21,692 bases of DNA from Tannerella sp. oral taxon 808 (lineage in GTDB: Bacteria > Bacteroidota > Bacteroidia > Bacteroidales > Tannerellaceae): NCBI GenBank assembly GCA_002890585.1, contig MIQB01000032.1, positions 1-21,692 of the forward strand, given 5' to 3'. Numbering within the stretch: the stretch's first letter is position 1; each line of letters starts with the position of its first letter. Shown here piece after piece: positions 7,910 to 15,880 of the stretch. Below the pieces are notes generated by a model. That model did not search any database and was not told the DNA's origin. It saw nothing but the letters and a program-made list of their open reading frames with translations. Position numbers and translations under genes: made by a program.

Positions 7910-8640
7910 CCCACCGGGGAAATGGATCCAACCCTCGGGAGAGGTCGTTTTCCCACCGGGAAAATGGATCCGCACCTTGGGAGAGGTCGTTTTCCCACCG
8001 GGAAAATGGATCCGCACCTCGGGAGAAGTCGTTTCCCCACCGGGAAAATGAGTCCAACCCTCGGGAGAAGTCGTTTCCCCACCGGGAAAATGAGTCCAAC
8101 CCTCGGGAGAAGTCGTTTCCCCACCGGGAAAATGAGTCCAACCCTCGGGAGAAGTCGTTTCCCCACCGGGAAAATGAGTCCAACCCTCGGGAGAAGTCGT
8201 TTCCCCACCGGGAAAATGAGTCCAACCCTCGGGAGAAGTCATTTTCCCACCGGGGAAATGGATCCAACCCTCGGGAGAAGTCATTTCCCCACCGGGAAAA
8301 TGGATCCAACCCTCGGGAGAGGTCGTTTTCCCACCGAGAAAATGGATCCAACCCTCGGGAGAAGTCGTTTTCCCACCGGGAAAATGGATCCAACCCTCGG
8401 GAGAGGTCGTTTCCCCACCGGGGAAATGGATCCAACCCTCGGGAGAAGTCGTTTTCCCACCGGGAAAATGGTTCAGACCCTCGGGAGAAGTCGTTTTCCC
8501 ACTGGGAAAATGGATCCAACCCTCGGGTGAGGTCGTTTCGAGACTCTGGAAATGGATCCAACCCTTGGGAGAGGTCATTTCGAGACTCTGGAAATGAGTC
8601 AAACTCTTGGGAGAGGTCATTTCGAGACTCTGGAAATATA
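7910..8640. repeat. Tandem array 2, 42-nt unit, 17 full copies plus a partial
   Basis: Unit starts fall exactly every 42 nt from 7910 (7910, 7952, 7994, 8036 and so on to 8498, 8540, 8582, 8624) without one indel. The first 15 units centre on the dyad TTTTCCC-ACC-GGGAAAA or TTTCCC-CACC-GGGAAA. The three units nearest the amidase gene replace this with TTTCGAGACTCTGGAAA, which is again an inverted repeat around its middle. Most units carry GGATCC. Because 42 is divisible by 3 and the unit lacks stops in several frames, long repetitive ORFs appear on both strands; these are treated as artefacts. It fills most of the gap between the amidase gene and the glycosyltransferase operon, which are co-oriented. 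Confidence 0.95.
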
Positions 8641-8671
8641 GTCGAATGAAAATGGCTCGCGAATAATTGGG

Positions 8672-8904
8672 TGTACCCAGAACGCCCCGTAGGGGCAACT
8701 CATCACCAGCCCAGGGCAACGCCCTGGGTCGGAATCGGCGGTGGCGGTTTTTCCCCTCCTGTCATTGAATAGACCCCAGCAGGGTCAATTCAATGACAGG
8801 AGGGGAGGATGGGGCGGGCATTGCATCCCCAAGGTGTCGCTCCGCTTCGCGTCGCTCTACCTTGGGCTGGTGATGAATTGCCCCTTCGGGGCGTTCCGGG
8901 TACA
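8672..8904. repeat. Composite palindromic element: 44-nt terminal inverted repeats around three internal hairpins
   Basis: The outer arms at 8672-8715 and 8861-8904 are inverted copies differing at about four positions; each contains a GCCCC/GGGGC mini-hairpin and CATCACCAGCCCA. Inside are CCCAGGGC-aac-GCCCTGGG (8710-8728), a central 53-nt hairpin (8753-8805) and CCCAAGGT...ACCTTGGG (about 8828-8867). The central hairpin has an 18-bp stem CCCCTCCTGTCATTGAAT, one A-A mispair, GACCC/GGGTC and a 5-nt loop. The element ends 37 nt beyond the amidase stop codon. No transposase is encoded; a MITE-like or REP-type intergenic element is the likely class. The small ORF across it is not considered real. 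Confidence 0.85.
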
Positions 8905-8941
8905 TATTCACAAACCCTTTCTGCTTGACTATATCTCCCAC

Positions 8942-11900
8942 TTATCGCTCATCTAAGAACCCTAAGACCGCGGCCATCACGCGATCGCGGTCGGAGGCCT
9001 TTTGGATGGCCTCGAAGGGGAAGCCGAAGATGCAAGTGCGATACTTCCCGGCATAGGCAACGCCAGCGCTGATGCGGGTCTCGGCATAGCGCATCACCGT
9101 GTGCCCACCCTCGCCAACCGGCTCGATGCCATCGGGCGACTCCACGACGTAGCCCTTCGCATTGGGTTCGGCGTAATACGCGAAAGTCCCGTCGAAGGTG
9201 GGATAGGGCGAGGCGATGCCACGCACGCTGCCCGTGGACGAGGCTTGGCCCACGCGCCACTTGAACCGGAGGGTGTTCGTGGCGAAGTATTGATCGGCCG
9301 GCGTGACCATTGGGCCGTCGAAGAGGTCGGAGCCGACGTAGGCGCCGGAGACGAAGATGCGTCCGCCGCCCTTGCAATAATCCGTGATCGCCCGTTGCAT
9401 CCCGCGGCTGAAGGCCTCAAACTGCATCGGCACGACGCCCCCGCGACCCATCTTCGTGCGCCGCTGCTTGCCGAGGATGTAGTCCACAAGGCGGTAATCC
9501 TTTAGCTCCACCATGCGCGCCTCGACGGCCTCGTTGCTGCAAGAGACGAACGAATAGCCGGCGCGGAGGATGGAGCGGCCGTGCATGGCGGGATAGTCGA
9601 AGGTGTTGCCGGCGATCACGAGCGTGTCGTAGTTCGAGTGGCTGTCGCCGAAGCCCGCCGCATCGTCGTCCGTCCATTGTGCCGAGCGCCGAAACTCCTT
9701 CATGCGGCCGATGTAGCTGATGTCTTCGATGTAGGGCACGCCGTGATCCGCCCAGTCGGCGAAGCCCGCGATGCTGTCCGTGGCGAAATCGTCCGGCGCA
9801 CTGATCCGGTCGAAGCCGTTGACGACGAGCACCACGCCGCGCTCCCGCTTGGCCCTCCCCGCCGCGAGCACCTCCGAGGGGAAGCTCTCGCCGCCATCGT
9901 TCACGGCCGTCACCCGGTAACTGTAGACCTCGCCCGGACGTTGCGCATGGCGGAAGGTGGGTTTGCTGACCAAAGTGCCGTTGTCAAACGCGCCGTCGCC
10001 CTCGCGCACGTAGACGATGTATTGCTTGGCCTCGGCCGTAGGCTCCAAGGGGTCGGCCACGGGGCTCCACGTGAGCTCCACCTCGCCGCCATGCACGAAG
10101 CGCAAGCTCATATGGTCGACGGGCAACGGCTGCACGACGTATTTCCGCCCGTATCGGTCGGCCAGAAAGCGCAGCATACCTTTATATATAGCCCGGCTGA
10201 CGGTGAACCGGAAGCGCGGATCGAGGCCGAGGCGCATATCGGCGAAGTTTTGGTGAGAGAGGAGCTCGAGGAGCATCGTCGGGACACGCGGCGTGCGTGC
10301 CTCGGAGTAAGGCTTATTCCACATCGCGCGGCGCACCCAGCGCGGCTCGTAAAGCGTACGCACATCATGCACGATGGTGCTTTGGATGATGTCGGTCAGG
10401 TCGCGGGCGGCGTAGCGCGTGGTGCCGTCGGTATAGACGCCGTCGTACACGTCGGTGCAGAAGATGCCGAGCGTGCCGACCATCGTCGAGTCGTTCGTCG
10501 TCGTACCCGCGTCGGAATGGAAGGCAAAGGCCAGGTCGATGGGGATGCCGAGGCCGGGCTCGTCGGGGTTGACCGATGTGCCGCCAGCCAGGTAGTTCAC
10601 CCATTTGCCACGCCCGCGGTAGTCGTCCGTGTAATCGTTGCGCCCGCCGGAGGGCGAATAGATCGTGTCTGGCACACCCGCCCACTGCATCCAGTAACGC
10701 GCCGCCTCGGTGAACCGCGGGTAGCCGCTCGTCTCGCTCGGGTAGGGCGTGGTGGGCGCGTCTTCCTCCTCATCGTCAGACGAGCTGCGCACATTGGCCG
10801 TAGCCTTCTTATCCGTTGCTACCCCGCGGGCAATGTTGCCCCGTCCGCCGCCGATCTTCACAGCATCGGCCGTCACCACTTCGCCGCTGCGCCCCGTGCG
10901 GTTGCTCAGCACCACGCGCCCAGACGCGTTCCTCCCTTTTTCAAAATCAAAATGGCCGAGATAAATCCAAGTGCCCCCGCCCATCCGTTGGTTAACGGCA
11001 AACTCCGTGCTGCCGCCCTTGTGGTGCACGGTGTAGTGCGCCTCGGCCGTGCTGTTCGGCAGGGTTTTGTAAGCGATATAGACGGCATAACGCCCCGCAC
11101 GCGGGATGTCCGGTGTCCATTCGGCCGTCGTCTCCTTGCCTTTGGCCGTGCTCTCCACCATGCGGTAGGTGCCCTCGCGGAAGGGATTCTCTTGCCCCAT
11201 GTAGCGGTCGCGGCGGTGGGCAAAGCCTGCGCCTTCGCCCGTGCGCCAGGCAGCCTTCGCGTCTTTTTCGGTGTATGTCGATCGGTTGCGGCAGCCGTCA
11301 TTGTCCACAATGATCTCGGCCGACTGCGTATCGCGTTCGCGAGGGATGAGCACGTTGGCGCCCGCCTGCTCCAGCATGGGGACGAGGTAAGGCAACACGT
11401 AGCTCTGCGTGTAGAGGTCTTCCACCGTGCCAAACGTGCGTGCCCGCTGCCACTCCCAGCGGCCCAGCTTGCGTTCGTAATAGAATCCGTGGCTCTGCCA
11501 TAGCGCGAGGTGTCGCCCGGCTAATCCGTGCTTCGGCGTGACCGGCGCAGACAGCCGCGTGACGAGCGGCCTGCTTGACTCCGCCCGCGGCGGATCGATC
11601 TTCTTCTTTCCGTTGGACTGATAAAGGGCAGGCACAAGCGCCTCGATGGCCTGTCCGTCGGTGCGCACCTCGACGCTGTAGTCGCGGTATGCCTTGGGGA
11701 GCATCTTCCGCAGGTTGGTATAGATGTCGTCCACGTCCGGCTCGCGCATGGGGATGTACGACAACCCGACATCGGCGTAAAAGATGACCCTCCGCCCGTC
11801 TGTCCGGACGGAGTCTATGCCGACGCCACCCACATGGGCGCGCCGTTTGGCAAGTGAGGTGAGGTATTCCGCAGCCTTCCGCTGCGTGTCTTTGGGGATA

Positions 11901-11980
11901 GATTGTGCCGACAGACTGACGGCCGGCAGCAGGCTGAGCGCGAAGAGGCGCGCCAAGTAGGGAATGATGCGATGCTTCAT
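8942..11980 (-). CDS. Secreted N-acetylmuramoyl-L-alanine amidase-like protein with golvesin-type, FN3 and C-terminal domains
   Basis: A 1012-residue exported protein with signal peptide 1-25 (cleavage likely at LSA-QS). A zinc amidase (Amidase_3-like) core can be traced in two parts. The first has H164 in WQSHGF, then E187 in GTVEDLYTQSYVLPYL and GANVLIPRERDTQ (208-219). The second has H488 in AFHSDAG and E572 in MLLELLSHQNFADMR. Between them sits a golvesin/xanthan-lyase-type beta module (about 258-380: RMVESTAKGKETTAEWTP, GGGTWIYLGHFDFEKG, TADAVKIGGG) and an acidic linker near 400-408. FN3 follows at about 621-708. The last 300 residues (GVVLVVNGFDRIS, TLVIAGNTFDYP, GGRIFVSGAYVGSDL) look like a class I amidotransferase-like fold. 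Homologues are often labelled xanthan lyase; amidase activity on peptidoglycan is the better inference. Confidence 0.85.
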   Translation of the reverse strand: MKHRIIPYLARLFALSLLPAVSLSAQSIPKDTQRKAAEYLTSLAKRRAHVGGVGIDSVRTDGRRVIFYADVGLSYIPMREPDVDDIYTNLRKMLPKAYRDYSVEVRTDGQAIEALVPALYQSNGKKKIDPPRAESSRPLVTRLSAPVTPKHGLAGRHLALWQSHGFYYERKLGRWEWQRARTFGTVEDLYTQSYVLPYLVPMLEQAGANVLIPRERDTQSAEIIVDNDGCRNRSTYTEKDAKAAWRTGEGAGFAHRRDRYMGQENPFREGTYRMVESTAKGKETTAEWTPDIPRAGRYAVYIAYKTLPNSTAEAHYTVHHKGGSTEFAVNQRMGGGTWIYLGHFDFEKGRNASGRVVLSNRTGRSGEVVTADAVKIGGGRGNIARGVATDKKATANVRSSSDDEEEDAPTTPYPSETSGYPRFTEAARYWMQWAGVPDTIYSPSGGRNDYTDDYRGRGKWVNYLAGGTSVNPDEPGLGIPIDLAFAFHSDAGTTTNDSTMVGTLGIFCTDVYDGVYTDGTTRYAARDLTDIIQSTIVHDVRTLYEPRWVRRAMWNKPYSEARTPRVPTMLLELLSHQNFADMRLGLDPRFRFTVSRAIYKGMLRFLADRYGRKYVVQPLPVDHMSLRFVHGGEVELTWSPVADPLEPTAEAKQYIVYVREGDGAFDNGTLVSKPTFRHAQRPGEVYSYRVTAVNDGGESFPSEVLAAGRAKRERGVVLVVNGFDRISAPDDFATDSIAGFADWADHGVPYIEDISYIGRMKEFRRSAQWTDDDAAGFGDSHSNYDTLVIAGNTFDYPAMHGRSILRAGYSFVSCSNEAVEARMVELKDYRLVDYILGKQRRTKMGRGGVVPMQFEAFSRGMQRAITDYCKGGGRIFVSGAYVGSDLFDGPMVTPADQYFATNTLRFKWRVGQASSTGSVRGIASPYPTFDGTFAYYAEPNAKGYVVESPDGIEPVGEGGHTVMRYAETRISAGVAYAGKYRTCIFGFPFEAIQKASDRDRVMAAVLGFLDER

Positions 11981-12012
11981 GCGTAAAGGGTTCTCATTGT
12001 CTTAATGTAAAA

Positions 12013-12020
12013 CAAAGGTA
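12013..12020 (-). promoter_or_regulatory. Bacteroidetes -7 element for the amidase gene
   Basis: On the minus strand TACCTTTG matches the Bacteroidetes -7 consensus TAnnTTTG, 32 nt before the ATG at 11980. No clear TTTG at -33 is seen. A divergent promoter for thrA lies about 60 nt away. Confidence 0.5.
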
Positions 12021-12054
12021 AAGGCTAATGCCGACTCTCCTTGCCCTCCGGCTA

Positions 12055-12083
12055 TTGGCCATTACATCGCCCGTTTACCTTTG
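12055..12083 (+). promoter_or_regulatory. Probable promoter of thrA (TTG ... TACCTTTG)
   Basis: TTG at 12055-12057 and TACCTTTG at 12076-12083 are separated by 18 nt, fitting the Bacteroidetes -33/-7 pattern (TTTG and TAnnTTTG). The leader to the thrA ATG at 12192 is about 100 nt. No obvious attenuator hairpin or Thr-rich leader peptide was found in it. Confidence 0.55.
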
Positions 12084-12191
12084 CGGCCGTTTGTTTTTCC
12101 GGGCTAAGCCGAGGCGGATTGACGCCACGCACCGGGAATCACAGAGAATGGAGAATCATATTACAGCATTGGATAGAAAAATCAGAATCAA

Positions 12192-14633
12192 ATGAAAGTA
12201 TTGAAGTTCGGAGGGACCTCGGTAGGGTCTGTGAAGGGGTTGGCTAACGTGAAACGCATTGTGGAAGCGGCGGAAGAAGATGTGATTGTGGTCGTCTCGG
12301 CCTTAGGGGGCATTACGGACAGGCTGCTGCTGACGGCGCAATTGGCGTCGGAGGGGAATGAGGCGTACCTGACGGGGTATGCTGAGATCGTGCGCCGGCA
12401 CGACGAGGTGATCGACGGCATCGTGCCCGAGGTGGTGCGCGAGGGCGTCAAGCGCCACGTCCGCGAGACGCTCGGCGAGTTAGAGAACATCTACCGCGGC
12501 GTCTACCTCATCCGCGACCTCTCGCGCAAGACTTCCGACACGATCGTCAGCTATGGCGAGCGCCTCTCTTCCTTTATCATATCGTACATCATCGAGGGCG
12601 CCGAGCTCTACGACTCGTGCGAGTTCATCAAGACTGTCGACCGCTTCGATAAACACATCGTCGACTTCGAGGCTACCGACCGGCTCATCAGCGAACGCTT
12701 CGCCCGACTGCCGCGCGTGGCCATCGTGCCGGGCTTCATCTCCACCGATGCCGCGACGGGTGACATCACCAACCTCGGCCGCGGCGGGTCAGACTACACG
12801 GCGTCCATCCTCGCCGCACGCCTCGGCGCCTCGGTGCTCGAGATCTGGACCGACGTGGACGGCTTCATGACAGCCGACCCGCGCGTGATCAATTCGGCTT
12901 ACGTCATCGACTGCTTGTCCTTCATCGAGGCGATGGAGCTATGCAACTTCGGCGCGAAAGTCATTTACCCACCCACGATCTATCCGGTGTATCACAAGAA
13001 CATCCCCATCCGCGTCTGCAACACCTTCAACCCACAGGCGCCGGGCACGCTCATCACGCAGGAGTATCGCCGCACGGACGGCAAGCGCGCGCTCATCACC
13101 GGCATCTCGTCCATCGACAACACTTGCTTAGTGACGGTGCAGGGGCTTGGCATGGTCGGCGTGATCGGCGTCAACCACCGCATCTTCAAGACGCTGGCCG
13201 AGACGGGCGTCAGTGTCTTCATGGTTTCGCAGGCCAGCTCGGAGAACAACACCACGTTCGCCGTGCGCAACGAAGACGCCGACCGAGCCGTCGAGGCGCT
13301 CAACAAGGAGTTCTCACTCGAGCGTTCGCAGGGCGAGATCAACGATGTGACGGCGGAGAAGGGGCTGGCCACCGTGGCCATCGTGGGTGAAGACATGAAG
13401 CGCACGCCGGGCATCGCTGGCCGCCTCTTCGGCACACTCGGACGGGCGGGCATCAGCGTGATCGCCTGCGCGCAAGGGGCATCGGAGACGAACATCTCGT
13501 TCGTCATCAAGTCAGACGTGCTGCGCAAGGCGCTCAACTCCATCCACGACTCGTTCTTCCTCTCGGAATACAAGGTGCTCAACCTCTTCATCGCTGGCGT
13601 GGGCACGGTGGGTGGCAACCTACTGGAGCAGATCCGCGGCCAGCAGGAGAACTTGATAAAGCAAAACCGATTGAAGCTGAACCTCGTCGGCGTGGCCAAC
13701 TCGAAGAAGATGCTGCTCTGCCGCGACGGGCTCAAGGTGGAGGGCGTCGTGGAGGCGCTGAAGGCCGACGGTGTGCCCTCCTCTCCGGCTGCGCTGCGTG
13801 ACGAGATCCTGCGCATGAACATCTTCAATTCCGTCTTTGTGGACTGCACCTCAAGCGAGGCAGTGGCTGCGCTCTACGAGTCGTTCTTGGACAAGAACAT
13901 CTCCGTGGTGGCGGCTAACAAGATCGCGCCCTCGTCGGCCTACGATCGCTACCGGATGCTCAAGGATACGGCGCGACGGCGCGACGTGAAGTTCCTCTTC
14001 GAGACGAACGTGGGCGCGGGTCTGCCGATCATCCATACGATGAACGACCTGATCAACAGCGGCGACCACATCATCCGCATCGAGGCCGTGCTGAGTGGCA
14101 CACTGAACTACATCTTCAACACGATCGACGCCTCGACGCCGATGAGCCGCGCCATCCGAATGGCTGTCGATTCGGGGTACGCCGAGCCGGATCCGCGCGT
14201 CGACCTAAGCGGCAAGGATGTGGTGCGCAAGCTGGTCATCCTGGCGCGCGAGGCGGGGCACCGCGTGGAGCAGGCCGACGTGAAGCAGCGGCTCTTCATC
14301 CCCGAGGAGTATTTCACCGGCTCGACGGATGACTTCTGGGCGCGCATCCCCGAGCAAGACGCCCATTTCGAGGCCGAACGCAAACGCTTGGCGGCCGAAA
14401 ACAAACGGCTGCGCTTCGTGGCTCGCATGGCCGACGGCGTGTGCGAGGTGGGCCTCGAGGAGGTTTGCAGCAATCACCCCTTCTACGAATTAGAGGGCAG
14501 CAACAACATCATCATGATCTCCACCGAGCGTTACCACGATTACCCGATGATCATCAAGGGCTACGGCGCCGGTGCGGACGTGACGGCCGCGGGTGTCTTC
14601 GCAGACATTATCTCGATCGCAAACATTAGATGA
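12192..14633 (+). CDS. thrA: Bifunctional aspartokinase / homoserine dehydrogenase I
   Basis: An 813-residue enzyme catalysing steps 1 and 3 from aspartate to homoserine (threonine, methionine). The aspartokinase domain (1-290) has KFGGTS (5-10) and GRGGSD (196-201). Two ACT domains follow (about 312-375 and 392-455, including VIACAQGASETNISFVI), the site of feedback control by threonine in the family. The homoserine dehydrogenase part has the NAD(P) loop GVGTVGG (469-475), NKIA (576-579), SGTLNY (635-640) and DLSGKDVVRKL (671-681). Length matches the fused ThrA of E. coli (about 820). It stands alone with its own promoter and terminator. The usual downstream partners for homoserine phosphorylation and threonine synthase are not in this window. 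Confidence 0.98.
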   Translation: MKVLKFGGTSVGSVKGLANVKRIVEAAEEDVIVVVSALGGITDRLLLTAQLASEGNEAYLTGYAEIVRRHDEVIDGIVPEVVREGVKRHVRETLGELENIYRGVYLIRDLSRKTSDTIVSYGERLSSFIISYIIEGAELYDSCEFIKTVDRFDKHIVDFEATDRLISERFARLPRVAIVPGFISTDAATGDITNLGRGGSDYTASILAARLGASVLEIWTDVDGFMTADPRVINSAYVIDCLSFIEAMELCNFGAKVIYPPTIYPVYHKNIPIRVCNTFNPQAPGTLITQEYRRTDGKRALITGISSIDNTCLVTVQGLGMVGVIGVNHRIFKTLAETGVSVFMVSQASSENNTTFAVRNEDADRAVEALNKEFSLERSQGEINDVTAEKGLATVAIVGEDMKRTPGIAGRLFGTLGRAGISVIACAQGASETNISFVIKSDVLRKALNSIHDSFFLSEYKVLNLFIAGVGTVGGNLLEQIRGQQENLIKQNRLKLNLVGVANSKKMLLCRDGLKVEGVVEALKADGVPSSPAALRDEILRMNIFNSVFVDCTSSEAVAALYESFLDKNISVVAANKIAPSSAYDRYRMLKDTARRRDVKFLFETNVGAGLPIIHTMNDLINSGDHIIRIEAVLSGTLNYIFNTIDASTPMSRAIRMAVDSGYAEPDPRVDLSGKDVVRKLVILAREAGHRVEQADVKQRLFIPEEYFTGSTDDFWARIPEQDAHFEAERKRLAAENKRLRFVARMADGVCEVGLEEVCSNHPFYELEGSNNIIMISTERYHDYPMIIKGYGAGADVTAAGVFADIISIANIR

Positions 14634-14663
14634 ACTAAAAACGAAAATCTAAAAACGAAAAAC

Positions 14664-14705
14664 TGCCGGGTACACATTAGGAAACGACGTGTCCCCGGCA
14701 TTTTT
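14664..14705 (+). terminator. Rho-independent terminator of thrA
   Basis: TGCCGGG-t-ACAC (from 14664) pairs with GTGT-c-CCCGGCA (ending 14700) around a 13-nt loop, with one internal mispair, and is followed directly by TTTTT. It sits 30 nt after the thrA stop codon. Confidence 0.85.
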
Positions 14706-14746
14706 AGTTGTTCGTTTTTAGTTGTTCGTTATCCGTTTTCTTCTCC

Positions 14747-15319
14747 ATGATTCAAATAGAAGATACGATTGTGAGCCTCGACGTGATCGAGCGGCGCTTC
14801 GTGTGCGACCTCGGGCGATGCCGTGGCGCATGCTGCGTCGAGGGCGAGGCCGGCGCACCGTTAGAGGCCGGTGAAGCCGATGCGTTGCGCGCCGCCCTGC
14901 CCGCCGTGTGGGACGATCTGCGCCCCGATGCCCGCGCGGTGATCGAGCAGCAGGGCGTCTCCTACCTTGACGCGGACGGCGACGAGGTGACCTCCATCGT
15001 CAACGGGCGCGACTGCGTCTTCACGCGCCACGGCGCCGACGGCATCTGCCATTGTGCCCTCGAGGAGGCCTTCCGCCGTGGCCGCACCGCGTTTATGAAG
15101 CCCATCTCGTGCCGCCTCTACCCCGTGCGCGTCACGCAGTACCGCCGTTTCCGCGCCGTCAACCTCCATCGGTGGGCGATCTGTCGCGTGGCCGAGGAGC
15201 TCGGCGACCGTCTCGGCACGCCTGCCTACCGCTTCCTCCGCGAGCCCCTCACGTGCAAGTTCGGCACCGAGTGGTACGCCGCGCTCGAAGCCGCCGCCGA
15301 GGTGATAGCCAGGAGGTGA
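14747..15319 (+). CDS. Cysteine-rich DUF3109 protein (YkgJ-like metal/Fe-S cluster motif)
   Basis: A 190-residue soluble protein with ten cysteines. The N-terminal cluster CDLGRCRGACC (C20, C25, C29, C30) resembles the CxxxCxxxCC motif of the YkgJ family. Further cysteines are at 90, 101, 103, 122, 146 and 170, several inside the conserved blocks GRDCVF, ICHCALE and PISCRLYPVR. These suggest a bound metal or Fe-S cluster; the biochemical role is not known. The ATG at 14747 was chosen because the conserved family start (MIQIEDTIVSLDV) begins here. An in-frame upstream TTG at 14708 would run into the thrA terminator. No SD sequence is seen and no clear promoter was identified between the terminator and the gene. 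Confidence 0.85.
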   Translation: MIQIEDTIVSLDVIERRFVCDLGRCRGACCVEGEAGAPLEAGEADALRAALPAVWDDLRPDARAVIEQQGVSYLDADGDEVTSIVNGRDCVFTRHGADGICHCALEEAFRRGRTAFMKPISCRLYPVRVTQYRRFRAVNLHRWAICRVAEELGDRLGTPAYRFLREPLTCKFGTEWYAALEAAAEVIARR

Positions 15320-15500
15320 TGGATCAGCCTCCGCCTCCCCATGTGATGATGCGAGCAATTGGGTAACAGCCTACATGGACGGGCCGCATATTGGCCCATG
15401 ATTATGCCTAATGATTATGCCAGGCACGTGATGGGCAAGGGCATACCCCACAATCGATGCCACGGCGCAGACTAATTCAGCACCTATTTATACCCAGATT
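15320..15500. other. Non-coding spacer before array 3
   Basis: No gene was seen here. A small hairpin GGGCC-gcatatt-GGCCC lies at 15381-15397 without a following T-tract, so it is at best a weak terminator for the DUF3109 gene. An 11-nt direct repeat (ATGATTATGCC) follows it. No tRNA-like fold was found. Confidence 0.4.
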
Positions 15501-15772
15501 AGTTGCCAGTGCATATATGATCAGCAACTACTAACCCTTAATAGTTGCCATGACATAATATGATCAGCAACTACTAACCCTTAATAGTTGCCACGACATA
15601 ATATGATTAGCAACTATCTACACTTAATAGTTGCCATGACATAATATGATTAGCAACTATCTACACTTAATAGTTGCCATAACATGATATGAATCGCAAC
15701 TACTAACACTTAATAGTTGCGATAACATGATATGAATCGCAACTACTAACACTTAATAGTTGCGATTCATAT
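15501..15772. repeat. Tandem array 3, 43-nt unit with a conserved hairpin, six units plus a final half
   Basis: AGTTGC anchors start at 15501, 15543, 15586, 15629, 15672, 15715 and 15758, giving one 42-nt and then five 43-nt units. Each junction forms GCAACTA-N11-TAGTTGC. The stem grows along the array: 7 bp in the early copies, 10 bp (ATCGCAACTA / TAGTTGCGAT) in the fifth, and a perfect 16-bp stem in the last, where ATATGAATCGCAACTA (15730-15745) pairs with TAGTTGCGATTCATAT (15757-15772). It is A+T-rich against G+C-rich neighbours and lies 26 nt upstream of the promoter of the AraC-type gene. It is not a CRISPR: the period is too short and the spacers are nearly identical. Confidence 0.92.
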
Positions 15773-15797
15773 AGCATAATAATAAGTCGAAAAGCTA

Positions 15798-15824
15798 TTG
15801 ATTGATTAGATCAGCTTATGTTTG
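15798..15824 (+). promoter_or_regulatory. Probable promoter of the AraC-type gene
   Basis: TATGTTTG at 15817-15824 is a perfect TAnnTTTG -7 element. TTG at 15798-15800 lies 16 nt upstream as a candidate -33 element, slightly short. The leader to the ATG at 15881 is about 50 nt. Array 3 ends just upstream, in the usual place for operators. Confidence 0.5.
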
Positions 15825-15880
15825 CCTAATAAATACGGGATAACCCCCCATTATCCATCATAAAATTCCCCCCTCACACC

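Noticed and set aside
7233..8719. Long repetitive ORFs on both strands (14-residue repeats such as DFSRGLDPFSRWEN) across array 2
   Set aside because: The 42-nt unit is divisible by three and lacks stops in several frames, so open frames are automatic. One such frame also runs about 570 nt into the glycosyltransferase gene out of frame.
8741..8956. 71-residue plus-strand ORF
   Set aside because: It lies almost entirely in the composite palindrome and is explained by the repeat sequence; it has no family features.
9581..11503. 640-residue plus-strand ORF opposite the amidase gene
   Set aside because: It is antisense to a protein with a signal peptide and recognisable domains; its composition (His/Arg/Ala/Val-rich) is typical of a shadow frame.
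14708..14746. TTG start extending DUF3109 by 13 residues
   Set aside because: It begins immediately after the thrA terminator T-tract and adds residues not expected in the family.
15501..15772. CRISPR array
   Set aside because: The repeats are 43 nt apart with near-identical intervening sequence, there are no unique spacers of normal length, and no cas genes are in the window. The same holds for the other three arrays.
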